54,886 bases of DNA from Deltaproteobacteria bacterium (lineage in GTDB: Bacteria > Myxococcota_A > Polyangia > JAAYKL01). Under the pieces are notes generated by a model. That model was not told where the DNA came from. It saw only the letters and a program-made list of their open reading frames with translations, and ran no database searches. The stretch lies in NCBI GenBank assembly GCA_016935665.1, contig JAFGQN010000109.1, positions 1 to 54,886 on the forward strand. The letters are read 5' to 3'. Of this stretch, positions 18,704-26,792 are shown in pieces; the stretch's first letter is position 1, and each line of letters begins with the position of its first letter. Made by a program: the position numbers and the translations under genes.

Positions 18704-19136
18704 TTGCCATCTGTGAAAACAGGAGTGACGGTCAGTGAATCACTGGCACAAAAGTGATTTCTTCATTTGGAGTTCCCGACAGCCCCTGATTTTCAAAAAC
18801 GAATACAGACGCGACACTGTTGGATGCGAATGTGCCGTTCATCTCGCTTCCTGCCACAAACGACACTTCAAGCTTTGCATCCGCTGTTGTGCTGGTTCAG
18901 CCGGACACATCACCGGCGCCATGGGAACAGAGTATTCGTGGTGGTATCGAGTCGCCATGTACTCAATATTTATACCAGTTATTGTTATACCGGCCTATAC
19001 AGCTGGTATGCCACGGGGTGTCGACAGCCTCAATTTGAGGAATCAATGCCCTGACAACGTGGTCGAAAAAAAAAGACCGGTTGCAGCACTGAAATGACTG
19101 CCGGACCTGCTCCATAATTATTGGCTCATTCGACAC
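18704..19136. other. Intergenic region holding a gene fragment
   Basis: About 430 bp between the metalloprotease gene and the end of the efflux operon. It contains the chemoreceptor fragment annotated at 18893-19004. Several short overlapping open frames occur, but none has a ribosome binding site or a recognisable domain. Confidence 0.5.
18893..19004 (+). pseudogene. Fragment duplicated from the chemoreceptor-like gene at 32.7-33.7 kb
   Basis: About 112 bp are nearly identical to 32849-32960 of the intact chemoreceptor-like gene. They encode [19 protein letters not shown] and then VAMYSIFIPVIVIPAY, against [16 protein letters not shown] in the intact copy. Similarity ends abruptly on both sides and the surrounding sequence is unrelated. 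It is a dispersed partial copy, not a gene. Confidence 0.85.
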
Positions 19137-20657
19137 TTATTCCGTAAGGGTTGAGGGATTTTTGCCAATACTTTTAAGCAATTGAAGCAGAGACAGCTGG
19201 GTTTTGAGTTCAGTGGTGGCAAGGTTCACTTCTGCCTGCAAATACATCCGCCTCGCATCGGTAATATCCAGCGATGTTCCTGCCCCGGCGGTGTAGGCCG
19301 CTTCAGCCAGCTCAAGCGATTCACTGGCGAGCTTTACTCTTCGGGCAGCGCCTTTCACATTTGTCAGTGCCGTTTGATATTCCCTATGGGCCAAACGCAC
19401 TTCCTGTCCAATGTCTCGTGCCAACACATCGATGTCCAGTTCCGCCTGTTTTCGCGCGGCCTTGTTTTCGCGAATCGTTGCATAGGTGTTGTAATTGAAT
19501 AACGGTATGGTGAGCCCCAGAATAAGATTCCAGCGTGTGCGGTCGTCAGCGCCCAGACCGGTTGGTTCGGTTATTTGCAATGTTCCCTGCCACGTGAGAT
19601 TCAGGGAAGGGAAAAGTGAGGCAACAACTGAATCCATCTGATCCGCCGCCAGCTGCGCTTTAAGCTGCGCCATCTGCATGTCGAGACGTTCCCGGGAGGC
19701 ATCATTCACCATCGTTTCATCGGTCACTTCCGCGTTCATGGCCGGCAAAACGGCTACTGTTTGAGGAGAAAGCATTCCATCAACGCCGGCAAGCACTCCC
19801 AGCGCGTCACAGGCAGAGGCAAGGGAAAGCCGGGCGTTTAACAAATCTTCTTCGGCCTGCTCGAAATCAATGCCCGCTCTCAACACATCAATTCGCAATC
19901 CGCTCCCGGCAAGAAACTTTTGCTCCGCTACACGCAGATGCGCCTGAGTGGCGGTTATCTGGTCTTTGTAGAGTGTCACGAGTGTCCTGGAAAGCAGCGC
20001 AGAATAGTACGCCTGTGCAGTGCCATATAAAACGCTGCGCCGCGCTTCCCTGATGGAAAGGCTGGCCATATCGGTTCCTCTTTTTGCCAGTCGCACGCTT
20101 TTCCATATCCCCACATTCACCAAAGGCATGGAGGCAGTGAGGCTGCCAGACGCCGTGTGCTTTGGGCTTATTTCCATACTGCCGCCGCCGAAATTCACTT
20201 CAACATTGTGGTCGGCCATCACATACTGTGCCTCCGCCTGTACAATTGGCATCAGATATCCCCGTGCCTGCCAAAGCTTTGCATCGGCTTTTTCAAGTTC
20301 CATCCTTATCTGTTTGAGCGAAAGATTGCGCTCATGGGTAAGCCGCAACGCCTCCTTCAAAGATACAGTTTTGGTTCCCGCTGGAAGGTCGGGAGATGCC
20401 ATCAGTTCTTCGGCTTTGGCTATCGCAGTGTCAAACTGTGTTTCGGTTTTACGGTTTGCTTTTTGGGAAGAGGCGCCGCTGCCCTCAAGTAAAGCCGCAG
20501 TCGCCTCATTTGGGCGCGTTTTTGATGCGTCGTCATTTTGCGCCAGTGAAACAGACGCGAAGAGCATTGCTGTCAGCACGGCTATAAACAGCATGAACCA
20601 ACTGTGTCGACTAATATAAAGCTGATTGTCCTGGGGGAGAACTGTTGAACGGATCAT
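19137..20657 (-). CDS. TolC-family outer membrane efflux protein
   Basis: A 506-aa protein from ATG 20657, which has AGGAGG eight bases upstream and lies directly behind the RND gene's TAA; a longer frame to 20741 would run into that gene. A cleavable signal peptide (about 1-40, ending SVSLAQ) is followed by a low-complexity stretch. Two outer-membrane-efflux repeats with long coiled helices follow, for example LTHERNLSLKQIRMELEKA near residue 105 and, in the second repeat, ENKAARKQAELDIDVLARDI. Length and helical pattern fit trimeric TolC-like channels. It is the last gene of a tetR-MFP-RND-TolC operon and should provide the outer-membrane exit duct for the RND pump. Confidence 0.92.
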   Translation of the reverse strand: MIRSTVLPQDNQLYISRHSWFMLFIAVLTAMLFASVSLAQNDDASKTRPNEATAALLEGSGASSQKANRKTETQFDTAIAKAEELMASPDLPAGTKTVSLKEALRLTHERNLSLKQIRMELEKADAKLWQARGYLMPIVQAEAQYVMADHNVEVNFGGGSMEISPKHTASGSLTASMPLVNVGIWKSVRLAKRGTDMASLSIREARRSVLYGTAQAYYSALLSRTLVTLYKDQITATQAHLRVAEQKFLAGSGLRIDVLRAGIDFEQAEEDLLNARLSLASACDALGVLAGVDGMLSPQTVAVLPAMNAEVTDETMVNDASRERLDMQMAQLKAQLAADQMDSVVASLFPSLNLTWQGTLQITEPTGLGADDRTRWNLILGLTIPLFNYNTYATIRENKAARKQAELDIDVLARDIGQEVRLAHREYQTALTNVKGAARRVKLASESLELAEAAYTAGAGTSLDITDARRMYLQAEVNLATTELKTQLSLLQLLKSIGKNPSTLTE

Positions 20658-20658
20658 T

Positions 20659-23600
20659 TTATGCCTCCTGTCCTTTGGCCTGTTTTCTGGCGAAGAACGT
20701 GTAAAATGTGGGAACCACCACCAGGGTAAGAATTGTAGCAACAGTCATGCCGCCAACAACTGACTGCGCCATTCCTTTCCATGACTCGGAACCTTCGCCG
20801 ATGCCCAGGGCAAGGGGAATCATGGAGCAGATAGTCGTCATGCTGGTCATCAGCACTGGACGTAACCGCCGTCTGGCGGCTTCCACCACCGCTTCAAATC
20901 GCTCCATTCCGGTGTTTCTGCGCTGATTGGCTGCGTCCACCATCACAATGCCGTTGTTCACCACAATTCCCACCAGCATGATCACACCGATGAGCGCGGA
21001 TACTTCAAGATTATTTTTAGTAATTGAGAACATCAATACAACGCCAATCAAAGCCAGCGGCACTGTGAACAGAATGATGAACGGTTCTCTGAATGATTCG
21101 AATTGGCTGGCCATCACCATGTACACAAGGAATATGGACACAAGTAAAGCAATTCCAAGAGCCATAAATGATTCCTGAAAATCTTCGGCCGTACCGCCCA
21201 CTTTAAACGCCATCCCGTTGGGCCATTTATACGCGCCGAGCATCTCTTTTATTTTGTTAATCGATGCCCCCATGTCCTTTTTTTTTGCTTCTCCGTCACC
21301 CCCTGTGTATTCATCTTTCAACGTAACGGAGATGGTTGCGAGCCGCTGCTGGTCCTCGCGAGTGATGGAAACCGGACCGGGGCCAAAGGTGATATCGGCA
21401 ACATTGGCAAGAGGAATCATTTTCCCCGACGCGGTAGCGACTGGCATTCGCATCAATTCATCCACATCCTGGCGATGTTTCTTTCCGTATCTAACGTAAA
21501 TATCGTACTCATCTTCGTCTTCGGAGAAGTAAGCAGCGGTTTTTCCCAGGAAGAAAGTGGCTACCGTGGAACTCACCGCCGCGGTGGACATGCCCATAGT
21601 CGACATTTTTTTTCGATCATAGTCCACGTTAATTTGCGGAGTCGGGTCAGAGAACGAGAATTCCACCTGCGCCATATCCGGCATTGCGGCTATCCTGTCT
21701 GTTAACTCCCGTCCCACTGCACGCAACTGTTCCAGATTGTCTCCGTAAATTTTAACATCCATATCCCCGCTGGAACCGGTGGGGCCCTGGCGGCTAACGG
21801 CGACATCCAAATCCGGAAGGAGAGACAATCGTTCCAGCAGCATCTGCTCGTACTGAGCCTGAGATGTTTTTCTGTCAGAAACAGAAACCAAAGGAATGCG
21901 AACACTCGTCGAATGTGTGCCTTCTGACATCAGAGCGGACCAACCCGTGCCAATGCCAATCTGAGCAGAGATCAGCTTGCGGTCAGCTTTGGGAACTGTC
22001 TGTGTTATTACAGTAATGGCGTCATGGGCGTAAGCAGTCGCTTCATCGAGATTACTGCCCACTGGCGCTTTTAGCGTAAGCGATATTGCGGCACGGTCGT
22101 TTTGCGCCATGAAATCGGTTGGGAGCCGGGTGGCAGCTGCGGCGGCAATCCCAATCAGCAATGTCAATCCCACCATAATCATCCAGCGTTTCGTCAGTGC
22201 TTTTGAGAGGAAATTGGCATACAATGCTTCCATGCCGAATTTTTTTGAGTTTGACGCATCCTGAGTGAATTTTCCTTTTTTAAGTAAGCGGGACGAGGCC
22301 AGAGGAATGAAGCTGATGGCCACAATCAGAGACACTGCAAGGGCAACGCAAATCGTAATGGCCATGTCTCGAAACAAGACACCGGCTATTCCTGGCACGA
22401 ACAATACCGGCACAAACACTGCCACTGTGGTTAATGTAGATGCCATCACCGCTGTGGATACCTCCTTCGCGCCATTCATGGCGGCATCCCATGAACCCAT
22501 TCCCTCCTGTCGGCGCCGATAGATATTATCGAGAACCACAATCGCGTTATCCACCAGCATTCCCACCGACAACGCCAGACCGGCCATGGAGATCACATTG
22601 AGCGTCATTCCCATTGTATCCATTACAGAGAATGTGGCCATTACCGACAACGGAATCGCTGTGGCGACAATGAGAGAACTTCTGAAATTTCGAAGAAAAA
22701 CAATCAGCACCAGAAACGTGATGCCAACAGCCATCAGCGCCGTGGAGGACAAATTGCCAATGGATTTATTAATGAAATCCGCCTGGTTAAACAGCACGCC
22801 AAAATTTAAGGGCATGCTTTCATCCTTCTGGAGCATCTCAATTTCGGCAATGGTCGCATCTGCCGCATTTACTGTATTATATCCTGACTGCTTGCGGACA
22901 ATTATCCATACCGAAGGATTGCCATCAACCTCTATGGTTTGCGTCTGTTCCGCAAATGTGTCGGTTACTTCCGCCACCTGATGGAGATATACGGATTCCA
23001 GTTTTCCCCGGGATGTTATCCGCTGCGCCACCACCACATCGGCGATTTCCTCAACTGTTTTAAATTTCCCTTTCGTTTGGATATTGAATGCCATGGCGCC
23101 CTGTTCAATAGTGCCTCCCGGTTCCTGTATGTTTCCCTTTCCAATGGCCCCCATGATGGTTTGGACATCAATGCCATAACCAGCGAGGCTATTGGGATTC
23201 AGTGATACCCGTATTTCTCGTTCGAGACCGCCAACGGCATCACAGGCAGCGATACCGTCAAGTCTTTCGATTCGTTCGCACACGTCTTCTTCTGCGATTT
23301 CTCGAAGTCTATCGAGAGAAAAAGGGCCATTAACGCTCATCATCACAATGGGCTGCATCGACGGGTCCATGGCGAAAATCATTGGTTTGGTGGCATCTTC
23401 CGGCAATGTGGTCACCATTTCCATATTTCGCCGGACTTCCGTCTCCGCCAAATCCATATCCTTGTCCCAGCCAAATTCCACAGTCACAATGGATGCGCCC
23501 TGCTTGGATGTCGAGGAAATCTCTTCGATACCTTTTACCGTGGCCACTCCTTCTTCAATGGGTTTGGTCACGAGCGTTTCCACATCTTCGGGACTGGCGC

Positions 23601-23757
23601 CCGTATAGGTGGTCATAATGAGCACAGCGGGAAAGGTCATTTCCGGGTACAAATCCAATTGCAACCTGGAAAGGGAAAAGCCCCCAAACAAAAAAACAAT
23701 AAGAAAAATCATTCCGAAGGTCACACCCCTTCGGACAGACAGAGAGGAAAGACTCAT
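20659..23757 (-). CDS. RND-family multidrug/metabolite efflux pump (AcrB-like)
   Basis: A 1032-aa inner-membrane proton antiporter of the RND superfamily. It has the N-terminal span followed by LYPEMTFPAV and TGASPEDVETLVTKPIE, typical of AcrB/MdtB-like pumps. The TM4 relay appears as MLVDNAIVVLDNIYRRR, in which the second Asp of the usual DD pair is Asn. The C-terminal half repeats the pattern (LVGIVVNNGIVMVDAANQRR). Twelve spans and two large periplasmic loops are expected at this length. Its ATG overlaps the stop of the adaptor gene by ATGA, and its stop touches the start of the TolC gene, so translation is probably coupled. Substrate is unknown; the sequence resembles hydrophobe/amphiphile exporters more than metal exporters, but this is not certain. 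Confidence 0.95.
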   Translation of the reverse strand: MSLSSLSVRRGVTFGMIFLIVFLFGGFSLSRLQLDLYPEMTFPAVLIMTTYTGASPEDVETLVTKPIEEGVATVKGIEEISSTSKQGASIVTVEFGWDKDMDLAETEVRRNMEMVTTLPEDATKPMIFAMDPSMQPIVMMSVNGPFSLDRLREIAEEDVCERIERLDGIAACDAVGGLEREIRVSLNPNSLAGYGIDVQTIMGAIGKGNIQEPGGTIEQGAMAFNIQTKGKFKTVEEIADVVVAQRITSRGKLESVYLHQVAEVTDTFAEQTQTIEVDGNPSVWIIVRKQSGYNTVNAADATIAEIEMLQKDESMPLNFGVLFNQADFINKSIGNLSSTALMAVGITFLVLIVFLRNFRSSLIVATAIPLSVMATFSVMDTMGMTLNVISMAGLALSVGMLVDNAIVVLDNIYRRRQEGMGSWDAAMNGAKEVSTAVMASTLTTVAVFVPVLFVPGIAGVLFRDMAITICVALAVSLIVAISFIPLASSRLLKKGKFTQDASNSKKFGMEALYANFLSKALTKRWMIMVGLTLLIGIAAAAATRLPTDFMAQNDRAAISLTLKAPVGSNLDEATAYAHDAITVITQTVPKADRKLISAQIGIGTGWSALMSEGTHSTSVRIPLVSVSDRKTSQAQYEQMLLERLSLLPDLDVAVSRQGPTGSSGDMDVKIYGDNLEQLRAVGRELTDRIAAMPDMAQVEFSFSDPTPQINVDYDRKKMSTMGMSTAAVSSTVATFFLGKTAAYFSEDEDEYDIYVRYGKKHRQDVDELMRMPVATASGKMIPLANVADITFGPGPVSITREDQQRLATISVTLKDEYTGGDGEAKKKDMGASINKIKEMLGAYKWPNGMAFKVGGTAEDFQESFMALGIALLVSIFLVYMVMASQFESFREPFIILFTVPLALIGVVLMFSITKNNLEVSALIGVIMLVGIVVNNGIVMVDAANQRRNTGMERFEAVVEAARRRLRPVLMTSMTTICSMIPLALGIGEGSESWKGMAQSVVGGMTVATILTLVVVPTFYTFFARKQAKGQEA

Positions 23758-24947
23758 CGTGCGTCCTCCTTCTTTGCCGCAGCTGCAGGCGTCTTTTGTT
23801 CGTCGGATACGCTGTCCCCATCCCGAAGATTGTATTGCCCTTTGATTACGACGCGCTCTCCGGTCTTCAGGCCCTCGATTATTTCGAACCAGTCGCCATT
23901 GCGTATGCCAACGCGGACCATGCGGCTATGGGCAATTTGATTTTTATCCACAACAAAAACACGGCGCTGATCCACAGAGGCATTCTCTGCAATCATTAAA
24001 ACCCGGGACGGAACCACCACCTGATTTTCCCTGCGGCCAATTACCAGATTCACCTCACCGTACATGCCGGGTTTTAGCAGGGGCGCGCCCAATTCCTCGT
24101 CGACGGGATTGTCTATCTCAATCTGGGCCTCGTTTGTGCGTGTTTCCCTATCCAGCACTGGCAATATTCGAACGATCCTGCCGTGAAAAATCCTGCCAGG
24201 GACGGCACTTACAGACAGTTCCACTTCCGTTCCCTTGCGTACCGCCATTAAATCCTTTTCAATAATGCCCAATTCCACGCGGATGGGATCCACCTGGACG
24301 ATGCTGCACAATGGAACCGCCATCTGTGCAACGTCACCTTCTTCAAGACGTTTATCCACGATAAAGCCCTCCACCGGGGACTTCATCACAGCGTTTCCCG
24401 CAGTAATTTCCACCTGCCCAAGACTGGCTTCCAGGGATTTGCGTCTGGCAAGACCTGCCATGTATCCGGATTCCATCTGCTCAAGGGTCTGCTCGGTAAT
24501 CACCGATTTGTTGTAAAGTTCGGAAGAACGTTCCAACTCCCGTTTCTGTGACATGAGGTCCTGATCCAACGCCTCTATTTCGGCCTGCATTTGCGCGATG
24601 CTTTTTTTTATGCTGGCCGCACGAATTTTGGCAATCATGTCGCCTTTGCGCACCCGGTCGCCTTCTTCCACCGGAAAGCTGACAATTCGTTCCGCCACCA
24701 ATGGATACAGAGTGACTTCCGTTGACGCCTCCAAATCAGCGGCATATGCGCGCTTGTCCATAATATCCATTGTTGTGACAGTGTACAGAATTACGTTTTT
24801 GGCAGTGTCATTATCGCCGGTGGACTGCGCTGCGTTTTTTTTTTCACCGGAGGAACACGAAGCTGTGGCGAATAGTGTAAAAAATCCGGTCAGCCCACAT
24901 AGCACTGCGATTACCGGCGTTCGATTCAAATATTTTTTCTTAAGCAT
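23754..24947 (-). CDS. Periplasmic adaptor (membrane fusion protein) of the RND pump
   Basis: A 397-aa lipoprotein from ATG 24947, which has AGGAGA in front; the open frame extends further but overlaps tetR. The signal peptide ends in a lipobox-type Cys (ATASC). The body has the HlyD/AcrA order: a beta-barrel and lipoyl half (YPLVAERIVSFPVEEGDRV), an alpha-helical hairpin (about 115-175), a second lipoyl half (SPVEGFIVDKRLEEGDVA), and a C-terminal membrane-proximal domain (GQYNLRDGDSV). It bridges the RND pump and the TolC channel. It is the second gene of the operon, starting 29 bp after the tetR stop and overlapping the pump gene by 4 bp. Confidence 0.93.
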   Translation of the reverse strand: MLKKKYLNRTPVIAVLCGLTGFFTLFATASCSSGEKKNAAQSTGDNDTAKNVILYTVTTMDIMDKRAYAADLEASTEVTLYPLVAERIVSFPVEEGDRVRKGDMIAKIRAASIKKSIAQMQAEIEALDQDLMSQKRELERSSELYNKSVITEQTLEQMESGYMAGLARRKSLEASLGQVEITAGNAVMKSPVEGFIVDKRLEEGDVAQMAVPLCSIVQVDPIRVELGIIEKDLMAVRKGTEVELSVSAVPGRIFHGRIVRILPVLDRETRTNEAQIEIDNPVDEELGAPLLKPGMYGEVNLVIGRRENQVVVPSRVLMIAENASVDQRRVFVVDKNQIAHSRMVRVGIRNGDWFEIIEGLKTGERVVIKGQYNLRDGDSVSDEQKTPAAAAKKEDAR

Positions 24948-24976
24948 TGTCTGGTCTCCTGTAAATTGTTTTTGCG

Positions 24977-25633
24977 TTAGAATGATGGCGCCTGTTCCTG
25001 TCGGCCTGAATCTGATTCGTCCGGTGAGGTCACAGCGCTCGCTATGCCCCCCTCTAAAAACGCGATAAGAACAGTGACAAACCTGTCTGTTCCCGGCCAT
25101 TTTTCAAAGTGTCTGGCGAGCCTGGACTGATTCTCCATCGCGATAAAAATATTTATGAAAAGCAAATGCTTTTTTATCTCCCGCTCCTCTTTGGACATGT
25201 CCGGCAATACGCGCCTCAATGCATCGTCTATCCGCGCCATAAAATTCTGCGATTCATTTTTTATCGCCTCGTGGAATTTGGCGCTGGGATAATTGCTCAA
25301 CTGCTTCATAAACGGCAAAAACTCCGGATGCCGCTCTACCTCTTTGCGAAAAGGCGTTACCAACGCTTCAATCAGACGATGCAGTGTCAATGTGTTTTCG
25401 CCGTTGTTGCTTTCCAACTCGGAGATTCGTTTCAGTTGCGCTTCGCTGATGGGGACAATCCGACGTTTATACACCGCTATCACCAGATTATCCTTGGAGC
25501 CGAAATGATATGTCACTGCGCCAAGATTGACGCCCGCTTCAGCAATGATGGTTCGAATTGATGCTTTGGCTATTCCATCGCGGGCAAAGCATTTTTCAGC
25601 TGCATCCATAATTTGTTTTTTGGTGTCGGTCAT
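24977..25633 (-). CDS. TetR-family repressor of the efflux operon
   Basis: A 218-aa regulator from ATG 25633, preceded by GGAGGT at 9-nt spacing; the longer frame to 25810 runs through the operator and is unlikely. The N-terminal helix-turn-helix is clear (residues about 3-50: IMDAAEKCFARDGIAKASIR, then AGVNLGAVTYHFGSKDNL). The C-terminal ligand-binding part is all-helical and resembles TetR_C members of the CerR/YbiH type. It is the first gene of the operon and probably autoregulates it through the palindrome at 25689-25710. The inducer is unknown. Confidence 0.93.
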   Translation of the reverse strand: MTDTKKQIMDAAEKCFARDGIAKASIRTIIAEAGVNLGAVTYHFGSKDNLVIAVYKRRIVPISEAQLKRISELESNNGENTLTLHRLIEALVTPFRKEVERHPEFLPFMKQLSNYPSAKFHEAIKNESQNFMARIDDALRRVLPDMSKEEREIKKHLLFINIFIAMENQSRLARHFEKWPGTDRFVTVLIAFLEGGIASAVTSPDESDSGRQEQAPSF

Positions 25634-25688
25634 TAGGTAAATACCTCCAATCCTGACGCATTTGGCACGAGAGGCGCCGTCGCCATAT

Positions 25689-25710
25689 AATTCATACGTA
25701 TGTATGAATT
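25689..25710. promoter_or_regulatory. Palindromic operator upstream of tetR
   Basis: A perfect inverted repeat with 9-bp arms, AATTCATAC at 25689-25697 and GTATGAATT at 25702-25710, separated by GTAT. It lies 56 bp before the tetR start, where a promoter is expected. Size and symmetry fit a TetR-family operator that would control the whole four-gene operon. Regulation is inferred from position. Confidence 0.75.
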
Positions 25711-25990
25711 CTTTTGAGCAGTCGCGCAAGTTTTTTTTAAAAAGACATTGTGAATTATCTTCTGAAATCAGGAAGACAGGGCCAAAACAATTAAAGGTAG
25801 TCAGAAGCACATCATACCGGCCGGAATGTCGGATGCGTTGGCAAAATGCACCGGAACTGTTCGGAATCAGGGGGGTCGAGCTCTGTCAATCTGGATAGAG
25901 GCAGGAAAGGCCGGTTGGACTCGACCTCCCCTCCCCAGGGTTGGGTCGAGAACTGGCGCGGTGGTCTATTGATATCGTTTCCAGACCCCG
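25711..25990. other. Intergenic region between the efflux operon and the group II intron relic
   Basis: Shows no supported gene. Open frames on both strands here (for example the minus-strand frame 25812-26051) run into the intron relic and have no independent support. The part near 25900-25990 is probably the flank just beyond intron domain V/VI. Confidence 0.4.
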
Positions 25991-25996
25991 CCACGT

Positions 25997-26033
25997 CAAA
26001 CGCAGCATGCGGATTTCCCGCACTACGGCTTTC
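25997..26033 (-). ncRNA. Group II intron domain V-like hairpin (degenerate)
   Basis: On the minus strand a hairpin reads AAAGCCGTAGTGCGG, GAAA, then TCCGCATGCTGCGTTT, about 60 nt downstream of the maturase relic. That is where domain V of a group II intron belongs. The GCGG/CCGC upper stem with a GAAA loop is preserved, while the lower stem has mismatches. The assignment rests on location and shape and agrees with loss of function. Confidence 0.55.
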
Positions 26034-26054
26034 CTCCCTGCTTCGCATCAAGGT

Positions 26055-26312
26055 TTATGTGACCTGTCGTGCAGGGAGCGCTTTGGTCGACAACCCTTTT
26101 TTTCTAACTCGGTATTCATTGAAAAGTCCAAGCTCATCATACAGCCATCGCCTACTCCACCTCTTCCAGCCAAACCCTCGAACTTTGCGCGACTTCATAA
26201 GGCGTCTTTTCACCTTCTTTTCGACCCAATCCCTGATTTATCCGAAGGTCCATAACGAATGACCTGCCGCAAAGTAATTCACCCAGCCGCGCAAAATCGA
26301 ATTAAGCGGACT
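26055..26312 (-). pseudogene. Group II intron maturase domain relic
   Basis: The minus-strand frame reads LNSILRGWVNYFAAGHS, a stop (TAA at 26238), IRDWVEKKVKRRLMKSRK, RGFGWKRWSRRWLYDELGLF and NEYRV, and ends at TAA 26055. This is the X/maturase domain (GIIM) of group II intron reverse transcriptases. The stop occupies a position where an aromatic residue is expected. It lacks the catalytic RT palm, which is deleted between this piece and the N-terminal piece at 26350-26553. It is a dead element. Confidence 0.9.
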
Positions 26313-26349
26313 TTTCGACCCCCATCTTTCGATATCTCCCGTCGTCTGT

Positions 26350-26553
26350 TTCTCTGTGCGTGTCTTGAGGAATCAGACATTGTAAGACGGGGGATGGAGA
26401 GTATGCTTCTGTGCGCAGTTCTTGATGAAGTTATTGAAGATTTACTTCGAAATTTTCTTCAAACTCCGTGATGCTTTCGCCATCAACACCTCCTGCTCCT
26501 TTGTTTCGGCGTATCTTTTCCCATGCCAGCTCCAGATTCTTCTTTTTGTACAC
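26350..26553 (-). pseudogene. Group II intron reverse transcriptase N-terminal relic
   Basis: From GTG 26553 the minus strand encodes VYKKKNLELAWEKIRRNKGA, GGVDGESITEFEENFEVNLQ, a stop (TAA at 26431), then LHQELRTEAYSPSPV and LIPQ. This matches the start of group II intron reverse transcriptases (the NLxxAWxxVxxNKGAGGVDG block and the LxxGxYxPxPVR..IPK block). The sequence then jumps within about 60 bp to the maturase domain, so roughly 250 residues of palm and thumb are missing. Together with the downstream pieces it marks a degenerate intron on the minus strand. Confidence 0.88.
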
Positions 26554-26792
26554 CCGTCCACTAAAAGCGATATTTGCACAGCATGTGCGATAAAGTTGCG
26601 ACGAACTTCGTAATTATTACCGGTTTCGCACATTTATCGTCATGGATCGTTTTTTAGGGATTCACACATTGAAAAAAGTGGTGACAATAGCCCCAGTCAG
26701 TTTCAATGCCGCGCGCGTGCCGCTAAACAAGTTGAACGTGTTGACCTTACACATGGTGACCATGGACCGGAAAATCAAATTAGGAATTGTGA

